A stretch of DNA of 64,000 nt from contig NZ_CABPSB010000005.1 of assembly GCF_902459655.1 (NCBI RefSeq), positions 124,001-188,000 on the forward strand, read 5' to 3'. Below, in pieces: positions 8,277-15,511 of this stretch (position 1 is its first letter; every line of letters begins with the position of its first letter). Position numbers and translations under genes: made by a program. The notes beneath the pieces were generated by a model. The model searched no databases. It was given only the letters and a program-made list of their open reading frames with translations, and was not told where the DNA came from. The DNA comes from Pandoraea anhela (lineage in GTDB: Bacteria; Pseudomonadota; Gammaproteobacteria; Burkholderiales; Burkholderiaceae).

Positions 8277-9065
8277 ATGCATTTCTCGTTGAATTTCGCC
8301 CCGCTGGTTCCTTACTGGCCAGTTTTCCTTGAAGGCGCATGGCTCACGCTGAAGATGACCGTGTTCTCGGTCGTCATCGGCACGGCTCTCGGCACGCTGG
8401 TTGCGTTTGCCAAGCGCAGCCGCCATCGCTGGCTGTCGCGTCTGTGCGGCATTTATATCGAATCGGTTCGCAACACGCCGTTCCTCGTTCAGATCTTCCT
8501 CCTGTACTTCGGCCTCGCCAGCATGGGCGTGCATTTGCCGACGTTCACCGCCTCCGTGCTCGCCATGGTGATCAACATCGGCGCCTACGCTGCGGAGATC
8601 ATCCGCGCCGGCCTCGAATCGGTGCCGCGCGGTCAGATCGAAGCGGCCGAGTGTCTGGGGCTGTCGAAGTGGCGCATCGCGTGGCATGTGATGCTGCAAC
8701 CGTCTATCGAGAAGGTATACCCGTCGCTCACCACGCAGTTCATTCTGATGATGCAGGCCTCGGCCATCGCCTCGCAGATTTCCGCCGAAGAACTTACGGC
8801 CGTGGCCAACACCGTGCAGTCGGATACGTTCCGTTCGCTCGAAACGTACATCGTCGTGGCCGCGCTCTACCTCGCACTCTCGCTGCTGGTGAAGCTCGTG
8901 GCGTGGGCCGCCGGTGAATACTTCTTCAAGCGCCGCCGCACGGTGCGACGCGCCGCCGCGCAAACCGCGCAAGCCGCACGCCGGCGTGCCGCCGCGGCGC
9001 GCAACGGGAATACGAACGCCTCCGGCACGTCGGCGGGCAACACCGCGCAACGGAGCGCTTCATGA
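8277..9065 (+). CDS. Polar amino acid ABC transporter, inner-membrane permease 1
   Basis: 262-residue HisM/HisQ-type permease. The binding-protein-dependent transport signature is present, with the EAA loop IEAAECLGLSKWRIAWHVMLQP that contacts the ATPase. It starts with the ATG at 8277 (MHFSLNFAPLVPYW), with GGAGACAGG upstream; the frame to 8121 is not conserved-looking. The last roughly 50 residues are a basic, Ala/Arg-rich, probably disordered tail, which is unusual for the family. Its stop overlaps the next permease start (ATGA), so the pair is translationally coupled. Substrate is probably a polar amino acid, but the exact one is unknown. Confidence 0.9.
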   Translation: MHFSLNFAPLVPYWPVFLEGAWLTLKMTVFSVVIGTALGTLVAFAKRSRHRWLSRLCGIYIESVRNTPFLVQIFLLYFGLASMGVHLPTFTASVLAMVINIGAYAAEIIRAGLESVPRGQIEAAECLGLSKWRIAWHVMLQPSIEKVYPSLTTQFILMMQASAIASQISAEELTAVANTVQSDTFRSLETYIVVAALYLALSLLVKLVAWAAGEYFFKRRRTVRRAAAQTAQAARRRAAAARNGNTNASGTSAGNTAQRSAS

Positions 9066-9715
9066 TCGGCAATTTCTCGCTCACCTATCTTGGCTACATG
9101 GTGCAGTCCATCGGCTGGACGCTGGTGCTCTCTGCGCTCGCCTTCGTGCTCGGCATGGCCGGCGGCTTTCTGGTGATGCTCGGACGCATTTCTCCACGTC
9201 GCTGGCTGCGCCTGCCTACGCAGGTTTTTATCGAAGCGATTCAGGGCATTCCGCTGCTGATTCTGCTGTTCATCGTCTACTTCGGCCTGTCGGTGTACGG
9301 CTTCGAGCTGCCGTCGATCGTGGCGGCCGCGCTGGCGCTCATGGTCTACACGAGCGCGTACCTCGGCGACATCTGGCGCGGCTGCGTGGAAGCGATGCCG
9401 CGTGCGCAATGGGAGGCGGCGGAGTGTCTGTCGTTCTCGCGCTGGCAGACGCTGCGGCTCGTGATCATCCCGCAGGCAGTGCGTCTGTCGCTGCCCCCGA
9501 CCATCGGCTTTCTGGTGCAGATCATCAAGATGACGTCGCTCGCATCGGTCATCGGCTTCGTCGAACTCACGCGCGCCGGACAAATCATCAACAACTCGAT
9601 TTTCCAGCCCTTCCTCGTCTTCTCGCTGGTGGGGGTGTTTTATTTCGTGCTGTGCTACCCGCTCTCGCGCTGGAGCGCATCACTGGAGGACAGGCTCAAT
9701 GTCGGCAATCGTTAA
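9062..9715 (+). CDS. Polar amino acid ABC transporter, inner-membrane permease 2
   Basis: 217-residue HisM/GlnP-type permease with about five helices. The EAA loop reads WEAAECLSFSRWQTLRLVIIPQA. Conserved FIEAIQGIPLLILLF and MTSLASVIGFVELTRAG segments place it in the polar amino acid subfamily. It starts inside the stop of permease 1 and its own stop overlaps the ATPase start by 17 bases, so the three genes are tightly coupled. Confidence 0.92.
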   Translation: MIGNFSLTYLGYMVQSIGWTLVLSALAFVLGMAGGFLVMLGRISPRRWLRLPTQVFIEAIQGIPLLILLFIVYFGLSVYGFELPSIVAAALALMVYTSAYLGDIWRGCVEAMPRAQWEAAECLSFSRWQTLRLVIIPQAVRLSLPPTIGFLVQIIKMTSLASVIGFVELTRAGQIINNSIFQPFLVFSLVGVFYFVLCYPLSRWSASLEDRLNVGNR

Positions 9716-10427
9716 GGTCAAAGAGATTCACAAGCGCTTCGGCGACAACCCTGTGCTCAAGGGCGTGTCGTTCGAAGTGGAGCGCGGTCAGATGGTGGCG
9801 ATCATCGGCGCCAGCGGCTCGGGCAAGAGCACGGCCTTGCGTTGCATCGATCGTCTGGAGAGCATCGACGAAGGCTCCATCGAAGTGTGTGGCATTCGTG
9901 TGGAAGATCCCTCCATCGACCTGCATCAGTTGCGTCGCGAAGTCGGCATCGTGTTCCAGAGCTACAACCTGTTCCCGCATCTGAGCGTGCGCGAGAACAT
10001 CATGCTGGCGCTGCGTCACGTCAAGCGCATGGCCCGCAGCGAAGCGGAAGACGTCGCCAAACGCGTGCTCGCGCAGGTCGGCCTCTCCGACAAGGCGGAC
10101 AGCTATCCCGAACAACTCTCCGGCGGTCAGCAACAGCGTGTGGCGATTGCCCGCTCGCTCGCCATGTCGCCGAAGGTCATGCTGTTCGACGAAGTGACGT
10201 CCGCACTCGACCCGCAACTCACAGGCGAAGTCCTGCGCGTGATGGAAGACCTCGCCGCCGACGGCATGACGATGCTGCTCGTCACGCACGAAATGGCGTT
10301 CGCCAAACGCGTGGCCGATCAGATCATCTACATGCATCAGGGCAAGGTGTGGGAGGTCGGCCCGGGCGAGATGCTCGACAACCCCAAGACGCCCGAACTG
10401 CGCGCATTTCTGGCGAATGGCCTGTAA
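9699..10427 (+). CDS. Polar amino acid ABC transporter, ATP-binding protein
   Basis: 242-residue ATPase of the GlnQ/HisP type. All motifs are intact: Walker A GASGSGKS, Q-loop FQSYNLFPH, signature LSGGQQQR, Walker B VMLFDEVTSALD (Glu present), and the switch histidine in VTHEM. The start at 9699 lies inside the end of permease 2. It powers uptake together with the two permeases upstream and the binding protein encoded 99 bases downstream. Confidence 0.95.
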   Translation: MSAIVKVKEIHKRFGDNPVLKGVSFEVERGQMVAIIGASGSGKSTALRCIDRLESIDEGSIEVCGIRVEDPSIDLHQLRREVGIVFQSYNLFPHLSVRENIMLALRHVKRMARSEAEDVAKRVLAQVGLSDKADSYPEQLSGGQQQRVAIARSLAMSPKVMLFDEVTSALDPQLTGEVLRVMEDLAADGMTMLLVTHEMAFAKRVADQIIYMHQGKVWEVGPGEMLDNPKTPELRAFLANGL

Positions 10428-10526
10428 CCGGTGGATCGGTAGATCGGCGCACGCCCGAACGCTTTGACCCGCGCGCCCCGACGCGCTCGCATCGCTAGAC
10501 AACCATTAATCGAAGGAGACCTTTGC

Positions 10527-11324
10527 ATGAAACTCAAGACGTTCCTGACCCAAGCCTGTGCCGCCGTGGCGCTCGGCGTGATGGCGCACGCCGCATTCGC
10601 CGATCAGCTGGACGACATCAAAAAGGCCGGCAAGATTCGCGTGGCAATCGCGATGGGCACGCCGCTGTATTCGTATGCCGACGCCAATCTGAAGCCGGTC
10701 GGCTCGGACGTCGAGACGGCTGAACTGCTCGCCAAGGATCTGGGCGTGAAGCTCGACATCGTGTCCGTGACGAACGCCGCACGCGTGCCGACGTTGCAGG
10801 CGAATCGCGCCGACATCGTCGTGGCCGACCTGTCGATCACGCCGGAACGCGCACAAGTGGTCGACTTCTCGATCCCCTACGCCGTGATCTCGATCATCGT
10901 GGGCGCTCCGAAGAGCATGAACATCAAGGGCTACGCCGATCTGGAAGGCAAGCGCATCGGTCTCACGCGTGCCACCGTCAACGACACGCTCACCACGGCG
11001 AACGCCAAGGGGGCGCAGATCGTGCGTTACGAAGACGACGCCACGCTGATCACGTCCATGGTGACGGGGCAGGTCGACATTTTCTCGAGCACGCCGTCGA
11101 ACCTCGGCGAAATGCAGAAGCGCGCGCCGGGCAAGAACCTCGAACTGAAGTTCGCGCAGAAGGAATTCGATCTGGGCATCGCGATGAACAAGAACCAGCC
11201 GGGCCTGAAGGACTGGGTCAACAACTGGGTCAAGACCAATCTGAAGAACGGCAAGCTCAACGAGATCTACAAGAAGTACCATGGCCGCGATCTGCCGGAG
11301 AGCGTGACCAAGGGCGGCGCATAA
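10527..11324 (+). CDS. Amino acid ABC transporter, periplasmic substrate-binding protein
   Basis: 265 residues with a signal peptide (cleavage near AFA-DQLDDI) and a family 3 solute-binding domain: IKKAGKIRVAIAMGTPLYSY, VPTLQANRADIVVADLSITPERAQVVDFSIPY and KRIGLTRATVNDT. AAGGAG lies about 7 bases before the ATG. The binding protein is the last gene of the operon (permease, permease, ATPase, binding protein), followed by a strong terminator. The ligand cannot be read from sequence; glutamate/aspartate-type amino acids are typical for this subfamily. Confidence 0.92.
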   Translation: MKLKTFLTQACAAVALGVMAHAAFADQLDDIKKAGKIRVAIAMGTPLYSYADANLKPVGSDVETAELLAKDLGVKLDIVSVTNAARVPTLQANRADIVVADLSITPERAQVVDFSIPYAVISIIVGAPKSMNIKGYADLEGKRIGLTRATVNDTLTTANAKGAQIVRYEDDATLITSMVTGQVDIFSSTPSNLGEMQKRAPGKNLELKFAQKEFDLGIAMNKNQPGLKDWVNNWVKTNLKNGKLNEIYKKYHGRDLPESVTKGGA

Positions 11325-11387
11325 GCATTGAGATAAGGCGCGTGGATCACACGTAGCCACCGTAGGGCCGATAGCGACATCGCGACA

Positions 11388-11421
11388 GGCCGTCCCGGCA
11401 TCGGCAGGGACGGCCTTTTTT
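11388..11421 (+). terminator. Rho-independent terminator of the amino acid ABC operon
   Basis: A perfect 9-base stem, GGCCGTCCC and GGGACGGCC, with a 10-base loop, followed by six T residues, 63 bases after the binding-protein stop. Confidence 0.92.
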
Positions 11422-11517
11422 GTCGATGTCTTTACTGGCAGTCCGGCGCGGAAAGGGGTAAGTTAGCAAATTGCTGTCGCCATCCTCATCGGCATCACAT
11501 CCTGCATACATCTCCCC

Positions 11518-12006
11518 ATGAAGGCTTTGCGCGCGCTACTGGCATCTCCCCAGGGATTACTCCGGGCATCTCTGCGGGCATCTCTGCGGGCATCACTCCG
11601 GGCATCCTGCTGTCCGCCTTACCGCTTCGCCGTTCGCCTGCGTGCCGGTGCGCTCGCGCTAACGGCATCGGCGCTGGCAGCGCCGGCGCTCGCCGTCGGC
11701 GACATCGAAGCCGGCAAGGCGCTGTTCGCGTCGCGCTGCGCATCGTGCCACGCCGTGGGACCGATGGCGGCCTCGGGCTTCGGGCCCCAGCTCAATGGTC
11801 TGGCCACACGTCGCGCGGGCAGCCTGAAAGACTTCGAATACTCGACGGCCATGAAGCAATCCGGCCTCGTATGGGATGACAAGACGCTCGCCGCCTTCAT
11901 CGCCAACCCGGGTAACACGGTCCCCGGTACGAAAATGCGCTTCTGGGGCATCGGCAACGAGCGCAAGGTCGCAGAACTGATCGCCTATCTCCGTACGTTC
12001 AAGTGA
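11518..12006 (+). CDS. Small class I c-type cytochrome
   Basis: 162-residue periplasmic electron carrier of the cytochrome c2/c550 type. The haem-binding CASCH motif is at residues 74-78 and the likely axial methionine is Met140 in GTKMRFWG. A hydrophobic signal segment ends at APALA-VGDIEAG. The first 30 residues are encoded by a 12-bp tandem repeat (RASL repeated) and give an odd, extended n-region. The true start might be an internal non-ATG codon, so the ATG at 11518 is uncertain. Its 3' end overlaps the convergent HAD gene by 22 bases. Redox partner is unknown. Confidence 0.85.
   Translation: MKALRALLASPQGLLRASLRASLRASLRASCCPPYRFAVRLRAGALALTASALAAPALAVGDIEAGKALFASRCASCHAVGPMAASGFGPQLNGLATRRAGSLKDFEYSTAMKQSGLVWDDKTLAAFIANPGNTVPGTKMRFWGIGNERKVAELIAYLRTFK
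11564..11611. repeat. 12-bp tandem repeat in the cytochrome c leader
   Basis: Four 12-base units beginning GGGCATC: two identical copies, then two diverged ones. They encode repeated Arg-Ala-Ser-Leu in the signal-peptide region, so a change in copy number keeps the frame. Confidence 0.85.
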
Positions 12007-12815
12007 TTCGCATCGCGCGATTCCACGCCGTGGGACGATGCACGCGATGCGAAAATCGCGTCGGCAAATTCGACGAATCCGGCGCCGCCGGGACCTTGCG
12101 TGATCCAGCGCGGGGGCACCGGCAATTGCGGTAGATAGTCGATCACCGTGCTCACACCGGCCGTGTGCCGGAAGTAACCGAACATGGGTGCGTCGTTGGT
12201 GGAATCGCCGGAATAAGCGATGACGTGGGTAGCGGCGTCTGCATCGATGCCGTAGACGTCGTGGAGGATTCGCAGCGACATGGCAAGTTTGTCGTATCCG
12301 CCGACCCAGCCGAGCACCCAGAGGTTGTTGATGGTGGCATTGGCCCCGGCCTGCGTCAGCGCGTCGAGAATACGCCGGTCGAGATCCGTGCCGGTGCGAC
12401 GATAGGCGAGGCTCGTCAATCGAAACAGCTGGTCGTCTGCATGCTCCGCTTGCGGCACGAGACGCACGACGGCGCTTGCAATCGACTGACGTTGTTCCCG
12501 CGCGCTGTCGATCTCGTCAGGCGAGTGCCAGAAGTGTCTTTCCACGCGATGCCCGTCTGCACGCCTGCGCAGGAACAGTCCGCCGTTCTCCGCAATCACA
12601 CCGTCGACGGGCCACATCCGCGCCATCTGATCGCACCATCCGGCAGGCGCTGCGGTAACGGGAATGACACGAATTCCCGCCGCTTCGAGACGCGCCAGCG
12701 CGTCGTAGGTCTGCGCGGGCAAACGCCCCCGATAGGTGAGCGTTTCGTCCATGTCCGTGAGTACGTATCTGACGGACGCAAATTCATTGGCGGGGGCGAG
12801 AGACAGCGGCTGCAT
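11985..12815 (-). CDS. HAD-superfamily hydrolase (Cof/sugar-phosphatase type)
   Basis: 276-residue phosphatase-like protein. Motif I is DMDETLTYRG with the nucleophile and acid/base aspartates, motif II lies in VIPVTAAPAGW, and motif IV is AYSGDSTNDAPMF with the metal-binding acidic residues. The cap between them, with AENGGLFLRR, is the C2B type seen in mannosylglycerate, sucrose and trehalose phosphatases and in Cof proteins. The substrate is unknown. No clear ribosome-binding site precedes the ATG at 12815. The gene converges with the cytochrome c gene with a 22-base overlap of 3' ends. Confidence 0.8.
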   Translation of the reverse strand: MQPLSLAPANEFASVRYVLTDMDETLTYRGRLPAQTYDALARLEAAGIRVIPVTAAPAGWCDQMARMWPVDGVIAENGGLFLRRRADGHRVERHFWHSPDEIDSAREQRQSIASAVVRLVPQAEHADDQLFRLTSLAYRRTGTDLDRRILDALTQAGANATINNLWVLGWVGGYDKLAMSLRILHDVYGIDADAATHVIAYSGDSTNDAPMFGYFRHTAGVSTVIDYLPQLPVPPRWITQGPGGAGFVEFADAIFASRASSHGVESRDANHLNVRR

Positions 12816-13011
12816 GGCGATCGATAAGCGCGAAGAGCCTTCGATTATGCGATGCGACCGGAGACCGGCTTAGTCGAATTGCACATATGCATATTCGATC
12901 GTCGTCATGGCGCGCAGCCGTGTGACATGGCGGCGTGAGCGCCACAGACGTGATTGGATGCGATGCGCGTTGGCGTGCCTGGCGGTTCGCATCCCCCTGC
13001 GATGGCGCACG

Positions 13012-13060
13012 CCCCAATACCCGAGCCCCAATGCATTGGGGCTTGAGTCGGGGATTGGGT
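13012..13060. terminator. Long nested hairpin, probable terminator of the sodA/B-type gene
   Basis: An 18-base perfect palindrome (GCCCCAATGCATTGGGGC, 13025-13042) is nested in a longer stem, with CCCAAT at 13013-13018 pairing with ATTGGG at 13054-13059. It lies 30 bases past the superoxide dismutase stop codon. No long U run follows, so it may be a terminator, an mRNA-stabilising structure or a protein-binding site. Confidence 0.5.
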
Positions 13061-13092
13061 GTTTCTCGCACCTGTGCTGCGTCGGGCGACGC

Positions 13093-13860
13093 TCAGATCC
13101 GCGCGTAATTCTGCGAAGCGAACGTCCAGTTCAACTTCTTGGCAATCGTCTCGGCGAGATAGTCCGGGCGGCGATTCTGATAATCGAGGTAATACGCGTG
13201 CTCCCACACGTCGACCGTCAGCAGCGGTAGTTGGCCGTTACGGGTGAACGGTGTTTCCGCATTGCCTGTCTTCACCACGGCCAGTTCGTGTTTGTCGTCG
13301 ACGACGAGCCATCCCCAGCCGCTGCCGAACTGCGACGCGGAGACCGACAGCAGTTGCTTGGACAGCGCTTCGACCGAACCGAACTTCGCGACGATGGCAT
13401 TGCTCAGGCGTTCGTCCGGCTGCGTCTGCACGGGGCTCAGCGACTTCCAGTAGAAGTTGTGATTCCACGCTTGTGCAGCGTTGTTGAAGACGTCTTCCAT
13501 GTCCTCACGGCCGTGCGACTTCAGAATGAGTTGTTCGAGCGTGGCGTTGGCGAGCGGCGTGTCGGCGAGGAGCTTGTGCAGATTCGTGAAGTAAGCCTGA
13601 TGGTGTTTGCCGTAGTGGATGCTGACGGTGCGGGCGGAGATGACGGGTTCGAGTGCATCCTGCGCGTAGGGCAGATTGGGCAGCGACTGCGGCGATGCGC
13701 CGAGATAGGCGAGCAGCGCGGCTTCATCGAGCTTTCTGGCGGCCTTCTTCGGCGGGTACGACGGCGGCTGCGCGAAAGCCAGGTTCGACATGACGAGCGC
13801 GGCACCGCCGAGCGATCCGCTGGTGAGCATCTGACGGCGGGACAGGAGCGTTTGAGACAT
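13093..13860 (-). CDS. Exported Fe/Mn superoxide dismutase
   Basis: 255-residue Fe/Mn-family superoxide dismutase converting superoxide to oxygen and peroxide. Metal ligands are visible: His in SIHYGKHHQAY, His in AWNHNFYW, and Asp and His in VDVWEHAYYLDY. GSGWGWLV is the conserved active-site stretch. The N terminus SRRQMLTSGSLGGAALVMSNLAFA looks like a twin-arginine (Tat) signal, so the enzyme is probably folded with its metal in the cytoplasm and exported to the periplasm. I use the ATG at 13860 with GGAA upstream; an extra TTG-initiated reading lies 6 bases earlier. Whether it uses iron, manganese or either cannot be decided here. Confidence 0.9.
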   Translation of the reverse strand: MSQTLLSRRQMLTSGSLGGAALVMSNLAFAQPPSYPPKKAARKLDEAALLAYLGASPQSLPNLPYAQDALEPVISARTVSIHYGKHHQAYFTNLHKLLADTPLANATLEQLILKSHGREDMEDVFNNAAQAWNHNFYWKSLSPVQTQPDERLSNAIVAKFGSVEALSKQLLSVSASQFGSGWGWLVVDDKHELAVVKTGNAETPFTRNGQLPLLTVDVWEHAYYLDYQNRRPDYLAETIAKKLNWTFASQNYARI

Positions 13861-14424
13861 GATCAATTCCGTTTCGTTAGGGGGAGGGTGAGGGACAACC
13901 GCAGTGCCCTCTCACTCACAGAACGACCTGATGCCGGCGGATATTCCACGTGTCGTAAAATTTTTTCCGTCGATATTCGCGCCGGCGAGTTCGCGTTGCC
14001 CTGCAGGTATCGGGATGCTATCGGCAGGCGATCGAAACCGTCATCCGAAAAATGCCCGCCGTCGACACGAGGGCGGAGGGCATCGTGAAGCGCCCTGACG
14101 GCCCCATCGACCGCGGCCTCAGTCGCAAAACGCCGCTACGGAAGAAGGCCGAGGGGGTGCCGACCGATCCACAGCGAAAATTCAACTGACCGCTGCGGGC
14201 GCTACGAGCCGCAAAAGCCATGCGTCGACGATCTGTGGCGGTTGCCGGAGGTCGAGAGCATCGACTGAAGCGAGGGAGATTCATCGAGCGGATGAACGGT
14301 GGCGCTGCGACGTGCGCCACATGTGAAAACGGCCATCCGTCGATCGAAAGGATCGCGTGGCCGCCTGCGGACCGACAAGGAAGGCGTCGGTCGAGCGGAG
14401 GATGCGGCAAAAATCGCGTAAGGC
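13861..14424. other. Intergenic region with no recognised gene
   Basis: About 560 bases between the superoxide dismutase gene and tRNA-Leu. A 45-codon frame at 14052 and other short frames have no recognisable similarity or convincing ribosome-binding site. I see nothing I can name. Confidence 0.4.
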
Positions 14425-14509
14425 TGGTACCGGGGACCGGACTTGAACCGGCAAGCCCGAAGGCGGCGGATTTTAAGTCCGCTATGTTTACCAATTTCAT
14501 CACCCCGGC
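14425..14509 (-). tRNA. tRNA-Leu (anticodon UAA)
   Basis: 85 bases including an encoded CCA. The acceptor stem GCCGGGG pairs with CCCCGGT, the T arm has GGTTCAAGTCC, the anticodon loop is ACTTAAAAT with TAA, and a long variable arm fits a leucine tRNA. Confidence 0.95.
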
Positions 14510-14601
14510 AAGGGCACGCATTCTAACATCCCCCACCGGAATACGTCAGTTGGGTATCATGGGGGTATGCACGCACTGTGCGCGTCAACGGAGATCGATC
14601 C

Positions 14602-14811
14602 ATGCTGGAGAATCTCGACCGCATCGCCCTGTCGCTCGACGCCATCGAATCTGCCGCTCGCGACGTCGCCATGCAATCCCCCCAGAACGCGCAAGCCCTC
14701 TACACCGCGCTCATGGAAATCCGTAACGCGATCGCGCTCGTCGCGCAGGAAGTCGTCCGCCTCGAACACGAAATCCACGGGCATAACCCCGCCGGCAACG
14801 GGCAATCGTGA
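14602..14811 (+). CDS. Small protein of unknown function (69 aa)
   Basis: I do not recognise this family. The protein begins MLENLDRIALSLDAIESAAR and is predicted to be one or two amphipathic helices with many Ala, Leu and Glu residues, ending in a polar HNPAGNGQS tail; it has no signal peptide or cysteine. A GGAGA ribosome-binding site lies 7 bases before the ATG at 14602, which supports translation; an upstream in-frame start at 14578 lacks one. It sits alone between tRNA-Leu and the chromate-transporter remnant. It could be a small coiled-coil regulator, but nothing shows it. Confidence 0.6.
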   Translation: MLENLDRIALSLDAIESAARDVAMQSPQNAQALYTALMEIRNAIALVAQEVVRLEHEIHGHNPAGNGQS

Positions 14812-14919
14812 CGCCCCGCGTATCCGATTCCCCCGACATCTCAGCTGCCGAGGCGTCCTCGCCGCACGCCGCCCTCCCCCTACCTACCTCCCTCCATTCG
14901 CCCTCAATTCGCCCGCCAT

Positions 14920-15300
14920 TCCCCCATCCCCGTCTGGCCTGCCACTTGCCGGGACCTCGCGCTCGCCTTCGGCATCGGCGCCGCCGGCTCCGGCGGTGTG
15001 CGGCCCCGGGCACGTCGGATGGCGGTCGAGCCGCGTCGCTGACTCACCGATCGGGAATTTGCTGAATTGCTCCCGCTCGCTCAACGCCTGCCCGGCCCCA
15101 ACGTCGCCAATCGCGTCACCGGCCTCCGGCGTCGCTTCCGTGACGCGTGCGGGAAAACGATATCAATATCGCGCGCGGCCCGGTGACGCCGATCGCCGTC
15201 GTCATCACGCTGCGTACCTGGTGAACCCGACGAACCCGGTGAACCCGCTCCGGCTCATCGCGGGCGGCAGCCTGCTTGGCATCACCGGGGCGTTGACGTA
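14920..15300 (+). pseudogene. Chromate transporter (CHR/ChrA family) remnant
   Basis: Conceptual translation from 14950 gives LALAFGIGAAGSGGV, then a basic run ending MAVEPRR, a TGA stop, and LTDREFAELLPLAQRLPGPNV. This matches the N-terminal CHR domain, where the position of the TGA is normally Trp (RWLTDREF), so TGG to TGA is likely. After about 15150 the middle of the protein is missing. A C-terminal CHR-like end then reads PVTPIAVVITLRTW and, in another frame, NPVNPLRLIAGGSLLGITGAL. ChrA proteins export chromate or sulfate-like anions; this copy has a stop, a large deletion and a frameshift and cannot be functional. Identification is by memory of the family motifs. Confidence 0.7.
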
Positions 15301-15511
15301 GTCGGACGATCCCCCTCGCCCGCCCTCCCCCTGCCTCCCCCCGCCCGCCCGTCAACCCTCGTCACCCCCGTCCCCCCCCCCCGTCAACCCCCGTTACGAA
15401 CCGTCACACACCCGACGCTCACCGGTGGTGTATGTCACTCCCCGACGACAGGTCCACAGGTCTACAATAGGCAGCACGTTTCACAACACGGTGTGTCCCC
15501 CGGGAATCCAC
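15301..15511. other. C-rich intergenic region with an 11-base C run
   Basis: Non-coding, strongly cytosine-rich on the plus strand, with an 11-base poly-C tract at 15372-15382. It separates the chrA remnant from egtB and must hold the egtB promoter. No -35/-10 pair is convincing. Confidence 0.5.

Noticed and set aside
14052-14190. 45-codon frame in the gap before tRNA-Leu
   Set aside because: No ribosome-binding site and no recognisable similarity; arginine-rich composition expected from GC-rich non-coding DNA.
15372-15382. Phase-variation poly-C tract
   Set aside because: 11 C residues lie in non-coding DNA of the chrA remnant/egtB gap rather than inside a gene or directly at a -10/-35; noted but not claimed.
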